NCBI RefSeq assembly: GCF_001411555.2
Contig: NC_049916.1
Coordinates: 9,745,295 to 9,809,294 of the forward strand
Length of the DNA: 64,000 bases
DNA from: Juglans regia
Lineage: Eukaryota; Streptophyta; Magnoliopsida; Fagales; Juglandaceae
Direction of reading: 5' to 3'
The notes under the pieces are model-generated. The model was not told the DNA's origin and made no database searches. It was given only the letters and a program-made list of their open reading frames with translations. The position numbers were made by a program, and so were the translations under genes. Of this stretch, positions 24,803 to 36,260 are shown one piece after another (within the stretch, counting starts at the first letter, position 1; every line of letters starts with the position of its first letter).

Positions 24803-26234
24803 CGAATCTAATAGCTTTATAACACTTGTTTACTAAGTTCACAAATGACAAACGTTGTTTAATGTTACTTTTGTTTTCCATGATGGGAAGAATAAGGATG
24901 GAACGGAGAAGAACTCAAAAAGTGCAAACTTAGGCAACGAGAAGAGCGGGGGGAGGGGATTCCTTCTTGCTGCGTAAGAGTTGGCTGTGTGTGTGTGTGT
25001 GAGTACACTTCGCTATGCATGGATTTCTGGAAATGATGACTATTTTACAAAAATATTCTTAAAGTACTCTTGGGTATGATCGATCTTGACCATTTCGTGT
25101 GAATTGTTTTCCCTCTTTCTACCAAACTGATGAAAAATTGATTGATCTGATGACTAAATTTTCTTCGTAGGTAAGTTTTCTCTCTTCCTCTATTATTTTT
25201 TATTCTTTTCGGGCTCCCATATAAAGTGATCGGACAAGATTGCTATGATCCGTTTAGACTTTAGAGCCTCTTACTTTAAGGAGTTAAAAACTGCAACTCA
25301 AAATATAAAATAAAAAAAAAAAACGATCGAAAAACAACAAATATAAATTGTAATTGGAAAAAAAAAAAATGAAGAAGAAGAAGAGAAAAAAAAACTAATT
25401 AAAACGATGGGAAAAGGGTCATTTCCCAGTTGATCATCATGTAATCTTCCTAAATATTTTTATAAGTTTTGGGAATTTTAAGAACTTTTAAATTTTGAAA
25501 AACGTTTTACATATTTGTTTATTATTTTTTTTTAATTTTTATAAATAAAAAAAAACAGGTAATTTCTTGAGTTATTTTAAAAAGAAGAAAAACTTTCAGT
25601 TATTTTGGCCTTTGGGGCACAAAGTTACTAAATCTGATTTTTTTTTTTTTTTTTATGAAGATTCAGCATTTTTATTATTCAGAATTTATTAGCTTATAAG
25701 GAAATTATCATTGAAATTAAGTAGTTAATTCTATGGATGCATGATAGCACATGCTTTAGCACTGCTTATATAGTAAATATTTTTAATGAAAAAGTTTTGA
25801 GATCCTAAAGCATAGAGACGTTGAACTCTAGCAATAACCTTGCCATGTGGCACGGACTTGGTTTACTAATAACCTTGCCAGAGCCATCATATATGACCAA
25901 TCATAATGTCTACATTTGGAGAAATATTCAAACACTACGAGAATGAAACTTTGCCATCTCATATATATCAAAATTAAGAGAGCATTCGTAATTATTTCTT
26001 ACTAGAAACAAAAACAAAAATGGAAATGGAATGGATTCAATTCTTGATACCATGACATGAGTTGATAGATCCGTCCGTTGTGAAAAAGAACATGGTGGGA
26101 GTTGATGAAGAATTGAAGTTTATTTTTTAATTTAAACACTTGAATAAGAAAATTTATCAATAAAATGTGCTGATGTGGCGCTAGGCAAATCCCAACACTT
26201 GCTTATCTAAAAGGGAATGTCCCCACCTTGTACT
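24803..26234. other. AT-rich spacer, copy 1
   Basis: No gene recognised. It holds a short TG run near 24985 and several A- and T-rich tracts (25310-25400, 25500-25560, 25638-25656). About 100 bp at 25625-25745 is missing from copy 2. Confidence 0.5.
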
Positions 26235-27087
26235 CACTGCAAGAAAAATATTCTTTTCCGGTAATTTTATAATCGCTGCAAAGAAAATGCCGCATGTTTT
26301 TGCAGCGATGTATTTGTGGCGATTTATTATGTTGCAACGATGTAATTTATGTCGTAATAGAATTGTGGGCCCCAAAACACAAAAGATCTTTATTTCCCCC
26401 CGAACTTTTTCCCCCAACCACGCTTGTTCTTCTCCATTTCGATGAAATCAGACCAAAAGCAGAAAACCCATTTCTCCACCTGCCATTGCCAACGGTCACC
26501 GCGCATTTTTCGACGGACGAAAGGTGACTTGAAGGCTTCACTGCGGTAACTACACCGTTCACCTTCATATTTCCCTTTTCCCCACACCTTTCTCCCCCTA
26601 GTTCGTGTTTCTCCATGGACAGCCCACCCTGCAAATCCACATTTCTCGTACCCCAGTGTTTTCACGGCTTTCATTTGATGGTGGCATCACTTCATTTTCG
26701 AGTCGTTTCCTACCCCTAGAAAGTCGCCGCACAGTGCCTCCATATTTGGCTTGGAACTAAGTTTTTGGGCTTCATTTTCCTATCAACCGAGTCTGATTTC
26801 AAGGAATATATTCCCTTTTAGGTATATTTTCTTGTCTAATTTTTCCATTACATTGTAACTTCACGCATAACTTTTTGAGCTTCATTCCCATGTTCTTCCT
26901 TGAGGTTTTATTTTTGCTTGTACAATAATTTTTTTACACTGTCAATCTCATTCCCATGTTCTTCCTTTAGGTTTAATTTTTGTATATCTGCCTTTTCTGT
27001 ATGTGGTGGTCTAAGTTGTGGATATTAGCAGTTGCAAAATTCGTGGGTGATATTCAATAAAAAAAATAGAGCCTTTTTCTTGTAGCG
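26235..27087. mobile_element. CACTA-like non-autonomous element, copy 1
   Basis: The left end CACTGCAAGAAAAAT and the inverted right end (CGCTACAAGAAAAAG when reverse-complemented) match at 12 of 15 positions and resemble the CACTACAAGAAA terminal repeats of plant CACTA transposons. The length, 853 bp, is too short for a transposase, and none is seen. Subterminal GCAGCGATG-type motifs occur near 26302. The 3-bp flanks do not match, so a target duplication is not visible. Copy 2 has the same element. Confidence 0.55.
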
Positions 27088-28481
27088 TTTATGGCCCCTT
27101 TTGGTACATTCTAATATGTAGTTAAGTGATTTCTGTAAAGAATGTTGCTTTGTTTGAATGTGCATATAAAATTATTTTTTGTATGATTTTTTTTGCTGAT
27201 CATTAATTAATTGTAGGTTAACTCTTTCTTTTGTATCCATAATGAATAAATGCCTTTTTTGATTGCCCATGTGGCCACTTGATTTAAAGGATTAAAAATA
27301 GAGTATGGATCATGCAAGCATGAACATCTTATATATATAGGCATCTTAGATAGAATTATATGCATTGTATGAGGCCTTTAAGTATTCTAAACTACTTCTT
27401 GAGCTACCTAGTTAGGCTCCATATGGCTATAGTCCATTAGTTTCCTCGATTTAAAGAACAAATAACTTCTATTTTAAAACCTGCATTGATTTAATTAAAA
27501 TGATATTGTTAGAGCTATCAATACAAATCGATTGTTGTTGTTGTTGTTGCTTCTGTTTCTATCTGTGTCTTTCAATGTACAATTCCAATTATAGTTGTCT
27601 TTGAGTAGGCAGTTGTTTTCCATTTTGGTTCATAATCACTAGCTGTGCAGTTGTGATATCATGTGCTTTTTTTGCACGATTGTTGCATGTATATATGCAT
27701 TTTGAACAAGTGTTGATGTGGGTATTAGATGTTGATATACTATGTTTGAATTTTTTTAATTTGCACACCACAGATTTTTCATTTTTTGCATTAAATCCCT
27801 ACTTTATCAATCACCCATCGACATCATAGCATTTGGAATGTACATATATCATCCCCCTTTACCCCACAACAAATTGCATGTTGTATGCCTGCCTGCTTGT
27901 GTCTTTGATGTGGTTCTCAATTGCTTAAAGTTTGGTATTCGACACTTCTTCATAAAACCCCATGAATAATATATATATTTCAAAAGAGGAAAAAAAATTA
28001 TGTGACTACACCATGATTCTTTCTACCTAGCTAATAGTAATAAGAACATTTGAGATGAAATTAATTAACTCTAATGCCCAGTGGTTAGTTTCTGACTGAA
28101 AACATATATGATCTTACCATGCTAATTACTTAAACTTAATTATCTTCTTACTTCTTTTACTAAATAATGGTATTTTTTGTTCAAGTTCTATAATTATCAT
28201 GTTTTGTTCAAATAGAAGGGTGACTCTAGTCTTAATAAAGCAATTATTAAAAGCACAATTCAAATTTATCACTTAAACCTGAATTTAAGGTGACAATGTT
28301 TTTTATTCGATTAAGTCGATTTTTAAAACATAAGATTAATCTCTCTAATTTTTCTTATGATGACAGTTAAAATCGCCGGACTCCAACTATGTAAAAGACA
28401 CATATCACATCCTTGGGGTATCTCTTTTACACTAATAATGCAAAAGACACACACAGAGCATGCTAGCTTGGCATTCAAAAA
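27088..28481. other. AT-rich spacer, copy 1
   Basis: No gene recognised. It contains a short TTG trinucleotide run near 27533-27550, which is longer in copy 2. Confidence 0.5.
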
Positions 28482-28796
28482 ATCTTTTTCTAAAAAAATA
28501 AAAGTTTCCTTACGTGAACGTTGCATGCTCTGCTAGGGTTTACCCTGTGCGTCGCAGGTCTTTGTGGGCAGTGATAAGCGGCCCTCCGGTGGTCTCTAGT
28601 ACCGGCGGGTTGGACAAGAATCCGGCAGGGCCCCCCTCTGGTGGGGCTAGAGCTTTCAGCCCATAATGAGAATAGTGATTGATGCACGTTTGTGGAGAAG
28701 TTGCAGCAGCCTATCCCTCCTCCAAAATTTAAGCTTTCAGTCTAGCATCCTGAGGTAATCAATGGTGAACTTGGATTTATTTTCTCGGATATTGAG

Positions 28797-30165
28797 ATGG
28801 AAAAGGCAGCCGAAGATTTAAAATTTGCTTTAGTTCTTAAGTTTTTGTCCTCCAGACCATCCATTGATGTTCTACAAAAACATATTATCAAATCTTTGGG
28901 GTTTAGTGAGGTGCCGATGATCAGCTTTATGGATGACTTTCACGTCCTTTTACACCTTGCGAATGAGAAAGATTATTTCCATGCAAGGGCACGTGAAGGC
29001 AGGGTGGGGGCAGGTGTTCCATTTCATTTGTTCAATTGGTCAGTGGGGTTTGATCTGAAAAAAGAACCATTCATTGCTCCTCAATGGATTTTTTTGCCCG
29101 GCCTTCCTTTGCATCTATATAGGTTGGATTGCCTACTAAGTTTTGCTACACGTTTTGGTAAATTTTTGGGAACGGATAATGCGACCGTATATAGAAAACG
29201 AGCCACAGGGGCACAGTTGTGTGTTGCAGTCGATCTTAGAGACGAACCGATAAAAGGCTTTCCTGTGACGGTTGGAACACACTAGATATGGCAGTCGGTG
29301 GTTTATGAGAAGCCAGGTTTTTATTGTAATAAATGCTTTAGGCAAGGTCATACTAAGGTGGCTTGCAGAATGGTTCAGCGTGTAAATTGTGGTAATGACG
29401 GGAAAAAGTATGGAAAAGTGGATGGGCACAAGGAAGATGCTAAATTTTGGAAGGAAGTGGATTGGAAGAATCTTGTAGTTGTGATAAACCATGAGGAAGG
29501 CATTGTGAAATTAAATATTGAGGCAAACCCAGGGTCTATGAACAAAGCCGAATCTAGTAAGGCAAGGGAAAAAGCAGCGGAGTGTGGAAAAGAAATTATG
29601 AATGTGAATCAACCGATTCTGATGGCTAGCAGAGAAGGGGAGTGTGTTAGTGGGAAGGGGGGGCTCATCTCCTCCTGTCCCACGTTTCCCTGATGAGAAC
29701 AATCTTGCATCTGAAACAATGAAGCTAAGTTCCGAAGTGTTAGGTGGCCCATACGAGTCAGTTCAAACTCCTGTGGAGGAAACTGTGGTTGGCAATTTAC
29801 TTGAGGAGGTTCATGCTGTTACACAAGTGGATAATGGACAGAAATTGCCTGATAATAGCACCCAAGATAGTGATGATGATTGTGAGGAAGTTTGGTGTGA
29901 TAGTGTTCTACAGGTGCAGGTTGATACTGAAAAGTTGCAAGAAGATTTGGAGAACTCTCGTAAGCAGGTCTGCCAGGGGGAGAGAGCGCTGTTTTATGAT
30001 TCTAATAATGAAGAAGGTGCTCTTCCTGTTAGGATGGGAAAAGAAAAAATTTATGATTCAGAAGTCGATCATCTTACGGCAAATGGTAAATCACATCCGA
30101 AGGAGGACAAGACTTTGAGGAAATCACAACGGGTTCACACCCAATCTCCAAAGTTGAACTTATGA
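28797..30165 (+). pseudogene. LINE ORF1 remnant with intact zinc knuckle
   Basis: ORF1 of the plus-strand LINE, starting MEKAAEDLKFAL. Residues 1-162 are DUF4283-like. A TAG stop at 29283-29285 then interrupts the frame, and the same frame continues with YCNKCFRQGHTKVAC, a complete CX2CX4HX4C zinc knuckle. Near a run of seven G (about 29656-29663) the frame shifts, and an acidic Asp/Glu-rich tail runs to 30165. The stop and the frame change are shared with copy 2, so they predate the duplication. The final TGA overlaps the ORF2 ATG as ATGA. Confidence 0.82.
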
Positions 30166-33100
30166 TTGATACAATTTTTTTCTGGAATATTAGAGGGTTG
30201 GGCAGTTCTAGAGGAAGATTGAAGAAGCTTTTTGCTAAATTTAAGGTTTCTTTATTTGCCATCTCAGAAGCTGTTGCTGCTGATAATCGTATGGCTTCTC
30301 TTGGGTGTTTTTTGGATTTTAATCATTATGCCTCAAATGCTAATCAGGGTGGTAAGTTGTGAGTGTTTTGGAATAATCCAAACATTTTTGAAGTTGTGCT
30401 TTGTACGTCTCAAACCGTGTCTGTTTGGTTTAAATGGGATGCTCGCCGTGTTATAGTTACTTTTGTCTATGCTAAGTGCTCTTATGTTGATAGAAGAGAA
30501 CTTTGGCATGACTTAGAAGAGAGGACCGATACGGATCAACCATGGTTAGTTATGGGTGATTTTAATGTTAGTCACAGGGATTCGGATAGAGTTGGTGGGA
30601 ATCCCCAACCTCTTATTTCGATGTTAGAGTTTAATGATTAGATCGTTGTGGTCTTTTGGAGCTATCTAGTTCTTGTCAGAACATGTCCTAGTGTAATGGG
30701 CATGGGGGAGTGTCCAAAAGTTGGGCAAAACTAGATAGAGTGCTAATGAATAATGTTTTTGCTAGCCTATTTCCTTCTGTTTACTTCAATTAATTGAGCC
30801 GAAAATCTTCTGATCATTGTCCGATGGTTGTTTTCTCAGATCTTCCTGCTTCTTCCTATGGTCCTTCTCTGTTTCATTTTCTAAATATGTGATGTTTACA
30901 TGATGGGTTTTTAATGTATGTGAAGGAAGCTTGGAATAAACAGGATGTGGCGTCTAGGCTTCTTAAGCTCTCTATTCGTCTGAAAAGAACCAAGCTAGTG
31001 CTTCGTGCTTGGAATAAAAATGTATTTGGTAGGGTGGATGTCAATATTCGTGCTCTAGAGGAGAGGTTAGATTTACTGGAAAACCAACTTCAATCTGGTT
31101 TTTCTGAGGAGCTTGAGGATGATTTTGTGACTACTAAGACCGAGATTGAATTATGGGATAAAAGGGAAGCTTCTCTTCTAGGCCAAATTGCTAAAAAGAA
31201 ATGGTTGACCGAAGGAGATCAAAACTCGAAGTTTTTTCATTTGGTTATTAACCATAGGCACACTAAGGGACATATTAATAAAATGGTCCTTGTAGATGGG
31301 AGAGTTTTGAATACTGCTAAAGAGGTTCATGAGGAGGTTGCGGTTTTTTTTCGTAATTTCCTTTCCGATGCTTCTATGGTGGAACATTGTGATTTGTCGA
31401 TGATTATTGAGAAGAAAATTTCGGATGAAGAGAATCGTTGGTTATGAGGGGCGCCTTCTGAATTGGAAGTGAAGCAAGCTATTTTCTCTATCCCAAAGAA
31501 TAGTAGTCCGGCTCCTGATGGTTTTGGATCGGGTTTTTATACGTCTTGCTGGGATATTATCAAAGAGAATGTGGTGGAGGCTGCTAGAGATTTTTTTAGG
31601 GGTGCTCCTCTTTCCAAGTTTTATTCCTCCTCTTTTATTGTTCTTATTCCGAAAGTGCCTGAACCTTCAAGTTTTGATAAATTTCGTCCTATTAGTTTGT
31701 GTTCTGTGGCTTATAAAAAAATTTCGAACATTATTGTGAATCGTCCTAACTCTATTCTTGATAGTTTGGTCTCACATGAACAAGGTGCGTTTATTCCTAG
31801 ACGTAGGATTTTTGAGAACATTACTCTTGCTCAGGAGATGGTTCAGTCGCTGCATAAAAAAATTGTTGGTGGTAATTTTTTAATAAAACTTGATATGGCT
31901 AAGGTGTATGATAGGGTGAATTGAGATTTTTTAATGCATGTGATCTGAGCTTTTGGTTTCTCTGAAAATGTTTGCCAGATTATTGCTAATTGTGTGCAGT
32001 CTTAGTGGTTTTCTGTTATGATTAATGGAACATTTAAAGGTTATTTTCAGTCTGCTAGGGGTCTTCGTCAAGGGGATCCTCTTTCTCTGTATCTTTTCAT
32101 CCTCGTGGAAGAAGTGTTGACGAGGCTTCTCAGAATAAATTTTGAGAAAGGACGGATTGGTAAATTTAGTCATCCTATTGGTGCTCCTTTGGTTTCTCAC
32201 TTACTTTATGCTGATAACATCCTTATTTTTGCTAATGGGGGCAAGAGGTCTATTAAAAATCTAATGCATACTCTTGATATTTATGAGAAGTGGTCCGGTC
32301 AACAAATTAGTGGGGAAAAATCTGCTCTTTCCCCTCTGAATTGATCTCGGCATCAAGGAAGAGGAGTTTGTTGAGTCTTACGAGCTTTAAGGAAGGTAAG
32401 TTTCCTGTTACCTATTTGGGTTTGCCGTTGGTTTCTGGTATATTGACCACCCGGGTTTTTGAACCGTTAATTGATAAAGTCGGGAAAAAAGTTGCCAGTT
32501 GGAAGTTTAAGTTGTTATCGTTGGGTGGTAGATTGATTTTAGTCAAGCATGTTTTAAATAGTATGCCTATCCACTTATTGTCTGTGATGAGTGTGCCTTC
32601 CATATCTTTGTCTCATATTCAAGCTTTGCTAGCTAATTTTTTTTTGGAGAGAGACTGATGGTAAAAGAAAATATCATTGGAGGTCGTGGAGTAATATTTG
32701 TTTGCCTACTAGAGAAGGTGGGTTGGGCGTGAGAGACCTTAAAGAGGTTCAAAAATCTCTTCATATGAAGTTTGCCTTCCGCATTTTGTCTTCCAACAAT
32801 CTTTGGTTTGATTCTTTCCGTGCCAAATACCTTCGTCATGGACATTTTTCTACTTACACGGTGAGACCGATTGATTCTAGATTCTAGAGATCGATTTTAA
32901 AGATGCTGCCAGAAGTTATGGATAATGTGATTGTCCTAGTGCGTGGTGGTAATGCTTCGTTTTGGTTTTATAGATGGTTGGCATCAGGTCCCCTTTCGAT
33001 ACGGGTTGAAGATGTTATTAATAATAGAATGCGTATTCAAGATTGTTGGTCCAATAACTTTTGGGATGAGGACATTCTTAGGGAGCTGGTTAGTGAGGAG

Positions 33101-34293
33101 GTTGTTGAGGAAATTTTACATATGCCTTTTAATGGTACCCAAGATCTGGATTTGTTTGTGTGGAAACCTTCCATTGATGGTAGCCTTTCTACTCATACAG
33201 CTTGGGAGGTGGTGAGAAAAAGAGGTCAGGAATTACCATGGCATGATTGGTGCTGGCACCAGCTTCTTCCTAAACGAATTTCTCTTTGCTTGTAGAAAAT
33301 TTGGATGGATTGTTTGCCAGTGGACGTTCGGGTTCAAAGTAAAGGTGTGTCTCTTGCCTTTGCATGTGATTGTTGTGATCAGAGGTGTATGGAAGATATC
33401 GATCATATTTTTTCTATGGGGGTTGTGGCTCTTGAGGTCTGGTTTTATGCCAGTATTGCTTTAGTATTCCTTGTAGGCACAGTTTATCGTGGAAAAATAA
33501 AGTAGCTGCCTGGTTTTCTTATGCAAAAAAAAATCCTTTTTTAAAGGTACTCTTGTTGGTTTAATTCCTTGTATTATCACTTGGTGCCTTTGGAAGAGAA
33601 GATGTAAGGCTTACAATGGATGGTAAGTATGATTCGGTTGAGAATGTTTGGAGAAGCGTTCGGGTGTGGATCAAATCTTTGGCAAATAATATCAACTCAT
33701 TTAGTAATTTATCCATGCATGACTTGAAGATTTTGGAAGAATTTAATTCAGAGAGGCCTCGCACTTCTATGAGACCTGATAAAATTGTTAAATGGTCTAG
33801 GCCTCCTACGGGATGGGTTAAGCTTAATTGCGATGGGAGTTGTAGAGGAAATCCTGGTAATTCGGGAGGGGGCGGCATTATTAGAGATTGGAATGGTATG
33901 GTTAAATGGGCTTTTTCTGCTCATTATGGGGTAGGCACGAATAATGGCGCCGGAGTGAAAGCAACTCTGGATGGCATTAGACAGTGCAAACGGCTCCATA
34001 TGGTTAATGTGATTATTGAAAGTGATCCACAAATTGTTGTTGATTGGCTTCGTAATGATAAATGTTCTTTATGGTATCTTTGAGATTTTTGGGAGGTTTT
34101 GCACAAGGAACTTGAGGGGATAAATTTTGTAGTGGCTCACCAATTTCGAGAAGGTAACAATGCAGCGGATTTGCTTGCTAGAGATGGTGAAATGGGAACG
34201 AATGTCACGTATAATGGGAACCAAGATCTTCCCAGGTATTTAAAAGGTATTGTGCGGCTGGATTTTTTAGGCATTCCGTATTTTCATCGTTAG
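30162..34293 (+). pseudogene. LINE ORF2 remnant: endonuclease, RT, RNase H
   Basis: Begins with ATG at 30162 overlapping the ORF1 stop. The endonuclease covers 30162-30880 (FFWNIRGLG, MGDFNVSHRDSDR, SSDHCPMVV). The RT covers about 31040-32640 (LTEGDQNSKFFH, PAPDGFGSGFY, FRPISLCSVAYK, KLDMAKVYDRVN, GLRQGDPLS). The catalytic YADD is YADN at about 32210. The zinc-binding RT tail is in 32900-33480. RNase H is at 33616-34293, with NCDGSCRGNPG, ESDPQ and HQFREGNNAADLLAR, but the usual Glu is Gly (NNGAGVKATL). Many stops interrupt the frame, so it is inactive. Confidence 0.87.
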
Positions 34294-34639
34294 TTTGTAC
34301 TCCGGGTTTGTTTTGTTTTTCTATTTTTTGTTTTTGCTAGGCTTGTTTAGATGTTTTATGTCTTGGTATAGGCCTGTTAGGTTTTTTTCATGTTTCTTTA
34401 TAGACTTGTTTAGACTGTTTGTCTTTGTTGTTTCTTTCGTTTCGGTTTTTGGTTGGTTTGTATTTGGGAGGCTTTTGTTTTTATATTCTTATCTGTAAAC
34501 TCCCCTATACTTGGCTTGTAACCAGAATATTCCTTTGCCATAAATGAGGGTTTATTAATAAACTTGGAACAGTGCCACTACCATATGGCTTCCGGCTCTT
34601 TGGTAAAAAAAAAAAAAAAAAAAAGAACCATCTTTTTCT

Positions 34640-35037
34640 TAGTTTTCATTTATAGGTTTGGAATCAATGTTTTTCTCAAGGTGGACTTGATTTTATGCTC
34701 TTAAAAGTGTCAACTTTGTGATGATCAAGTTTTATTCTCTTGAAGCTTTGAGAAACACTGCTATAAAACTTATTTGTAAGTTCAAAAGTTCATTCAAGAA
34801 CAAGAGGAGATAAACTCAACTCACAATGAATAAATTCATCAAATTTCATAAAACTAATTAAAATGAGGCTACAAAGAGTATTTAAATCAAAACATAATTA
34901 AAATTCTAGCCAAAATAAATCTCCATCTTCCAAAAATGCCCCTGAGTGAATAGTATCGCGTCTACAGTATGGCTACAGTAGTCGGTTATAGTAATTTCTT
35001 GAAACCCTAGTTCAACAAAATAATAACTTTCCCAACA
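34640..35037 (-). mobile_element. Ty3-type LTR fragment
   Basis: Read on the minus strand it starts TGTTGGGAAAG at 35037 and contains a TATA-like ATTTAAATAC near 34880. A purine-rich run (AAGGGGGGCG, 35052-35062) lies just upstream and resembles a polypurine tract, although about 14 bases separate it from the TG. The gag-pol C-terminal fragment at 35158-35346 lies upstream on the same strand, as expected for a 3' LTR. The far end meets the LINE target site, so it is truncated. Confidence 0.5.
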
Positions 35038-35157
35038 TGCCCTTGAATAGGCGCCCCCCTTAAGTCCTTCTTATAATGAACTCAATTATTCTAAACTAAT
35101 AAAATAAGTCATTTAAATGAATTAAATAAGTTGAAAGCCTTTAAGTGCCCAAAGCCT

Positions 35158-35346
35158 TTAAGTCATGTTGTTGCCCTCTTCCATAGCTTGTATCAAATGA
35201 ATCAAAACTAGATTTTCGTTCTTCAAGCCCATCTTGAATGTTAGGCTCTTGCTAGACTCATCCCAAGTGGATTGTACCAATCCTTGCATTGCCTCATTGA
35301 TCTTCTTGGCTCTTGACCTTGTAATTGGCCTATCTAGAACTTGCAA
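35158..35346 (-). pseudogene. Ty3 polyprotein C-terminal fragment
   Basis: A 62-codon open frame with ITRSRAKKINEAMQGLVQ, the pattern seen near the C-terminus of plant Ty3 polyproteins. Upstream pol domains are not found next to it because a fold-back and other LTR sequence follow. It is a remnant. Confidence 0.6.
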
Positions 35347-35454
35347 GGATCTTTAAGACTAAGTCCATATTGGTGCTCATCATTCATCTTGTTTCAAGTG
35401 AATGAATTGAACCACACAAGACCAATGAATACATTCACGTCGGAGCTCCCTATG

Positions 35455-35840
35455 ACGAATGCGACCGACTTTTATAATCGTTGAGCATCCCAACTTGGGT
35501 ATCAAAACAGCCAAATGGGTTTTGCTCCTCATTCTCGTCATCCCTATTCACACCAAAGTTCAGCAAGTTGGCTGAATGAATAGCTATGTAGCCACATACA
35601 TTTTTGGTGAAAATTAGAACATTCTAAATGTGAATACTAACAAATAATAATCTATTTGTTAATTTCAGATGTTGAATGTATTTCGAAGTGTATGATGTGG
35701 CTACATAGTTATCCATTCAACTAATCTGCTGAACTCTAGTGTGAATAGAGACGGCGAAGACCAGGAGTAAAACCCATTTGGGTGCTTTGATACCCAGGTT
35801 GAGATGCTCGATGATTATAAAAGTCGATCACATACATCTC
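35455..35840. repeat. Long imperfect fold-back (about 0.39 kb)
   Basis: Two arms of roughly 140 bases pair across the centre: the left arm 35466-35605 (TTATAATCGTTGAGCATCCC onward) and the right arm 35687-35830 (ending in GAGATGCTCGATGATTATAA). Shared blocks include AAATGGGTTTT against AAAACCCATTT and CTATGTAGCCACATAC against GTATG..GTGGCTACATAG. The pairing continues inward to a core TAACAAATA/TATTTGTTA near 35640-35660. It could be a MITE or a hairpin RNA locus. No transposase is seen. Confidence 0.7.
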
Positions 35841-36260
35841 AAAGTTTTCATGTCAAGTTCATGTTCATGCATTCATTTATCTATAGGTTGCTATTATTTG
35901 TGGTTTACTTGTATATGTCTGTGATAATCTAGTGTATGTTGACTGCTTAGTTGCTGAGATTTCTTGAAATCTCACTGTGATAGTTTCCACTACTATTGTC
36001 CATCCGGAATGGTAGAAGTTGTTACAAGCTTAGACGAGAACTCCAATGACCAAGCAAGAAGAGTACGTCACCTCATCTAGAGAAAATCATACCTAAGATG
36101 GTCATGAGCTCGCCCAAGCTCCCCATCTTAGAGCACCTTGAAAGTATTGATCAAACAATCACCGAGATACTCCAGTTTATTGAAGAATTCAAACGGCTTA
36201 GCAATCGGAATAATGATCGGACCTTAGAAAAGCGAGTGAAGCCTGATTCCTTTTGATGGA
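35841..36260. mobile_element. Decayed fragment of the 4-kb LTR family, inverted
   Basis: Contains GTTGCTGAGATTTCTTGAAATCTCACTG and GGAATGGTAG, which match inverted the stretch at 38183-38245 in the 4.4 kb LTR. The hairpin at 35955-35974 is a perfect 9-bp stem. The limits are approximate. Confidence 0.5.
35955..35974. other. Conserved LTR hairpin, inverted fragment
   Basis: TGAGATTTC and GAAATCTCA form a perfect 9-bp stem with a 2-nt loop. One base pair differs from the version at 38221-38242 (C-G here, G-C there), so pairing is kept although the bases differ. Confidence 0.55.

Larger units (their letters stand above)
11273..32926. repeat. Large direct duplication, copy 1
   Basis: This segment is collinear and in the same orientation with 44982-64000. 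Copy 2 is cut by the window end, so copy 1 may extend further right. The coordinate offset is constant at 33709 from 11273 to about 17415, then changes stepwise at small indels, and drops to 31172 after the solo LTR at 22266-24797. Near the right edge it is 31074. The left break coincides with an LTR terminus at 44981, so the true original left edge is unknown. Confidence 0.92.
28492..34629 (+). mobile_element. LINE (L1-type with RNase H), plus strand, copy 1
   Basis: Full-length but decayed non-LTR retrotransposon of about 6.1 kb, distinct in sequence from the minus-strand LINE. It has a 5' leader, ORF1 (28797-30165), ORF2 (30162-34293), a 3' UTR and a poly(A) tail at about 34603-34624. The 10-mer ATCTTTTTCT at 28482-28491 and 34630-34639 is a candidate target duplication. 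Copy 2 has the same element, cut by the window end. Confidence 0.88.
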
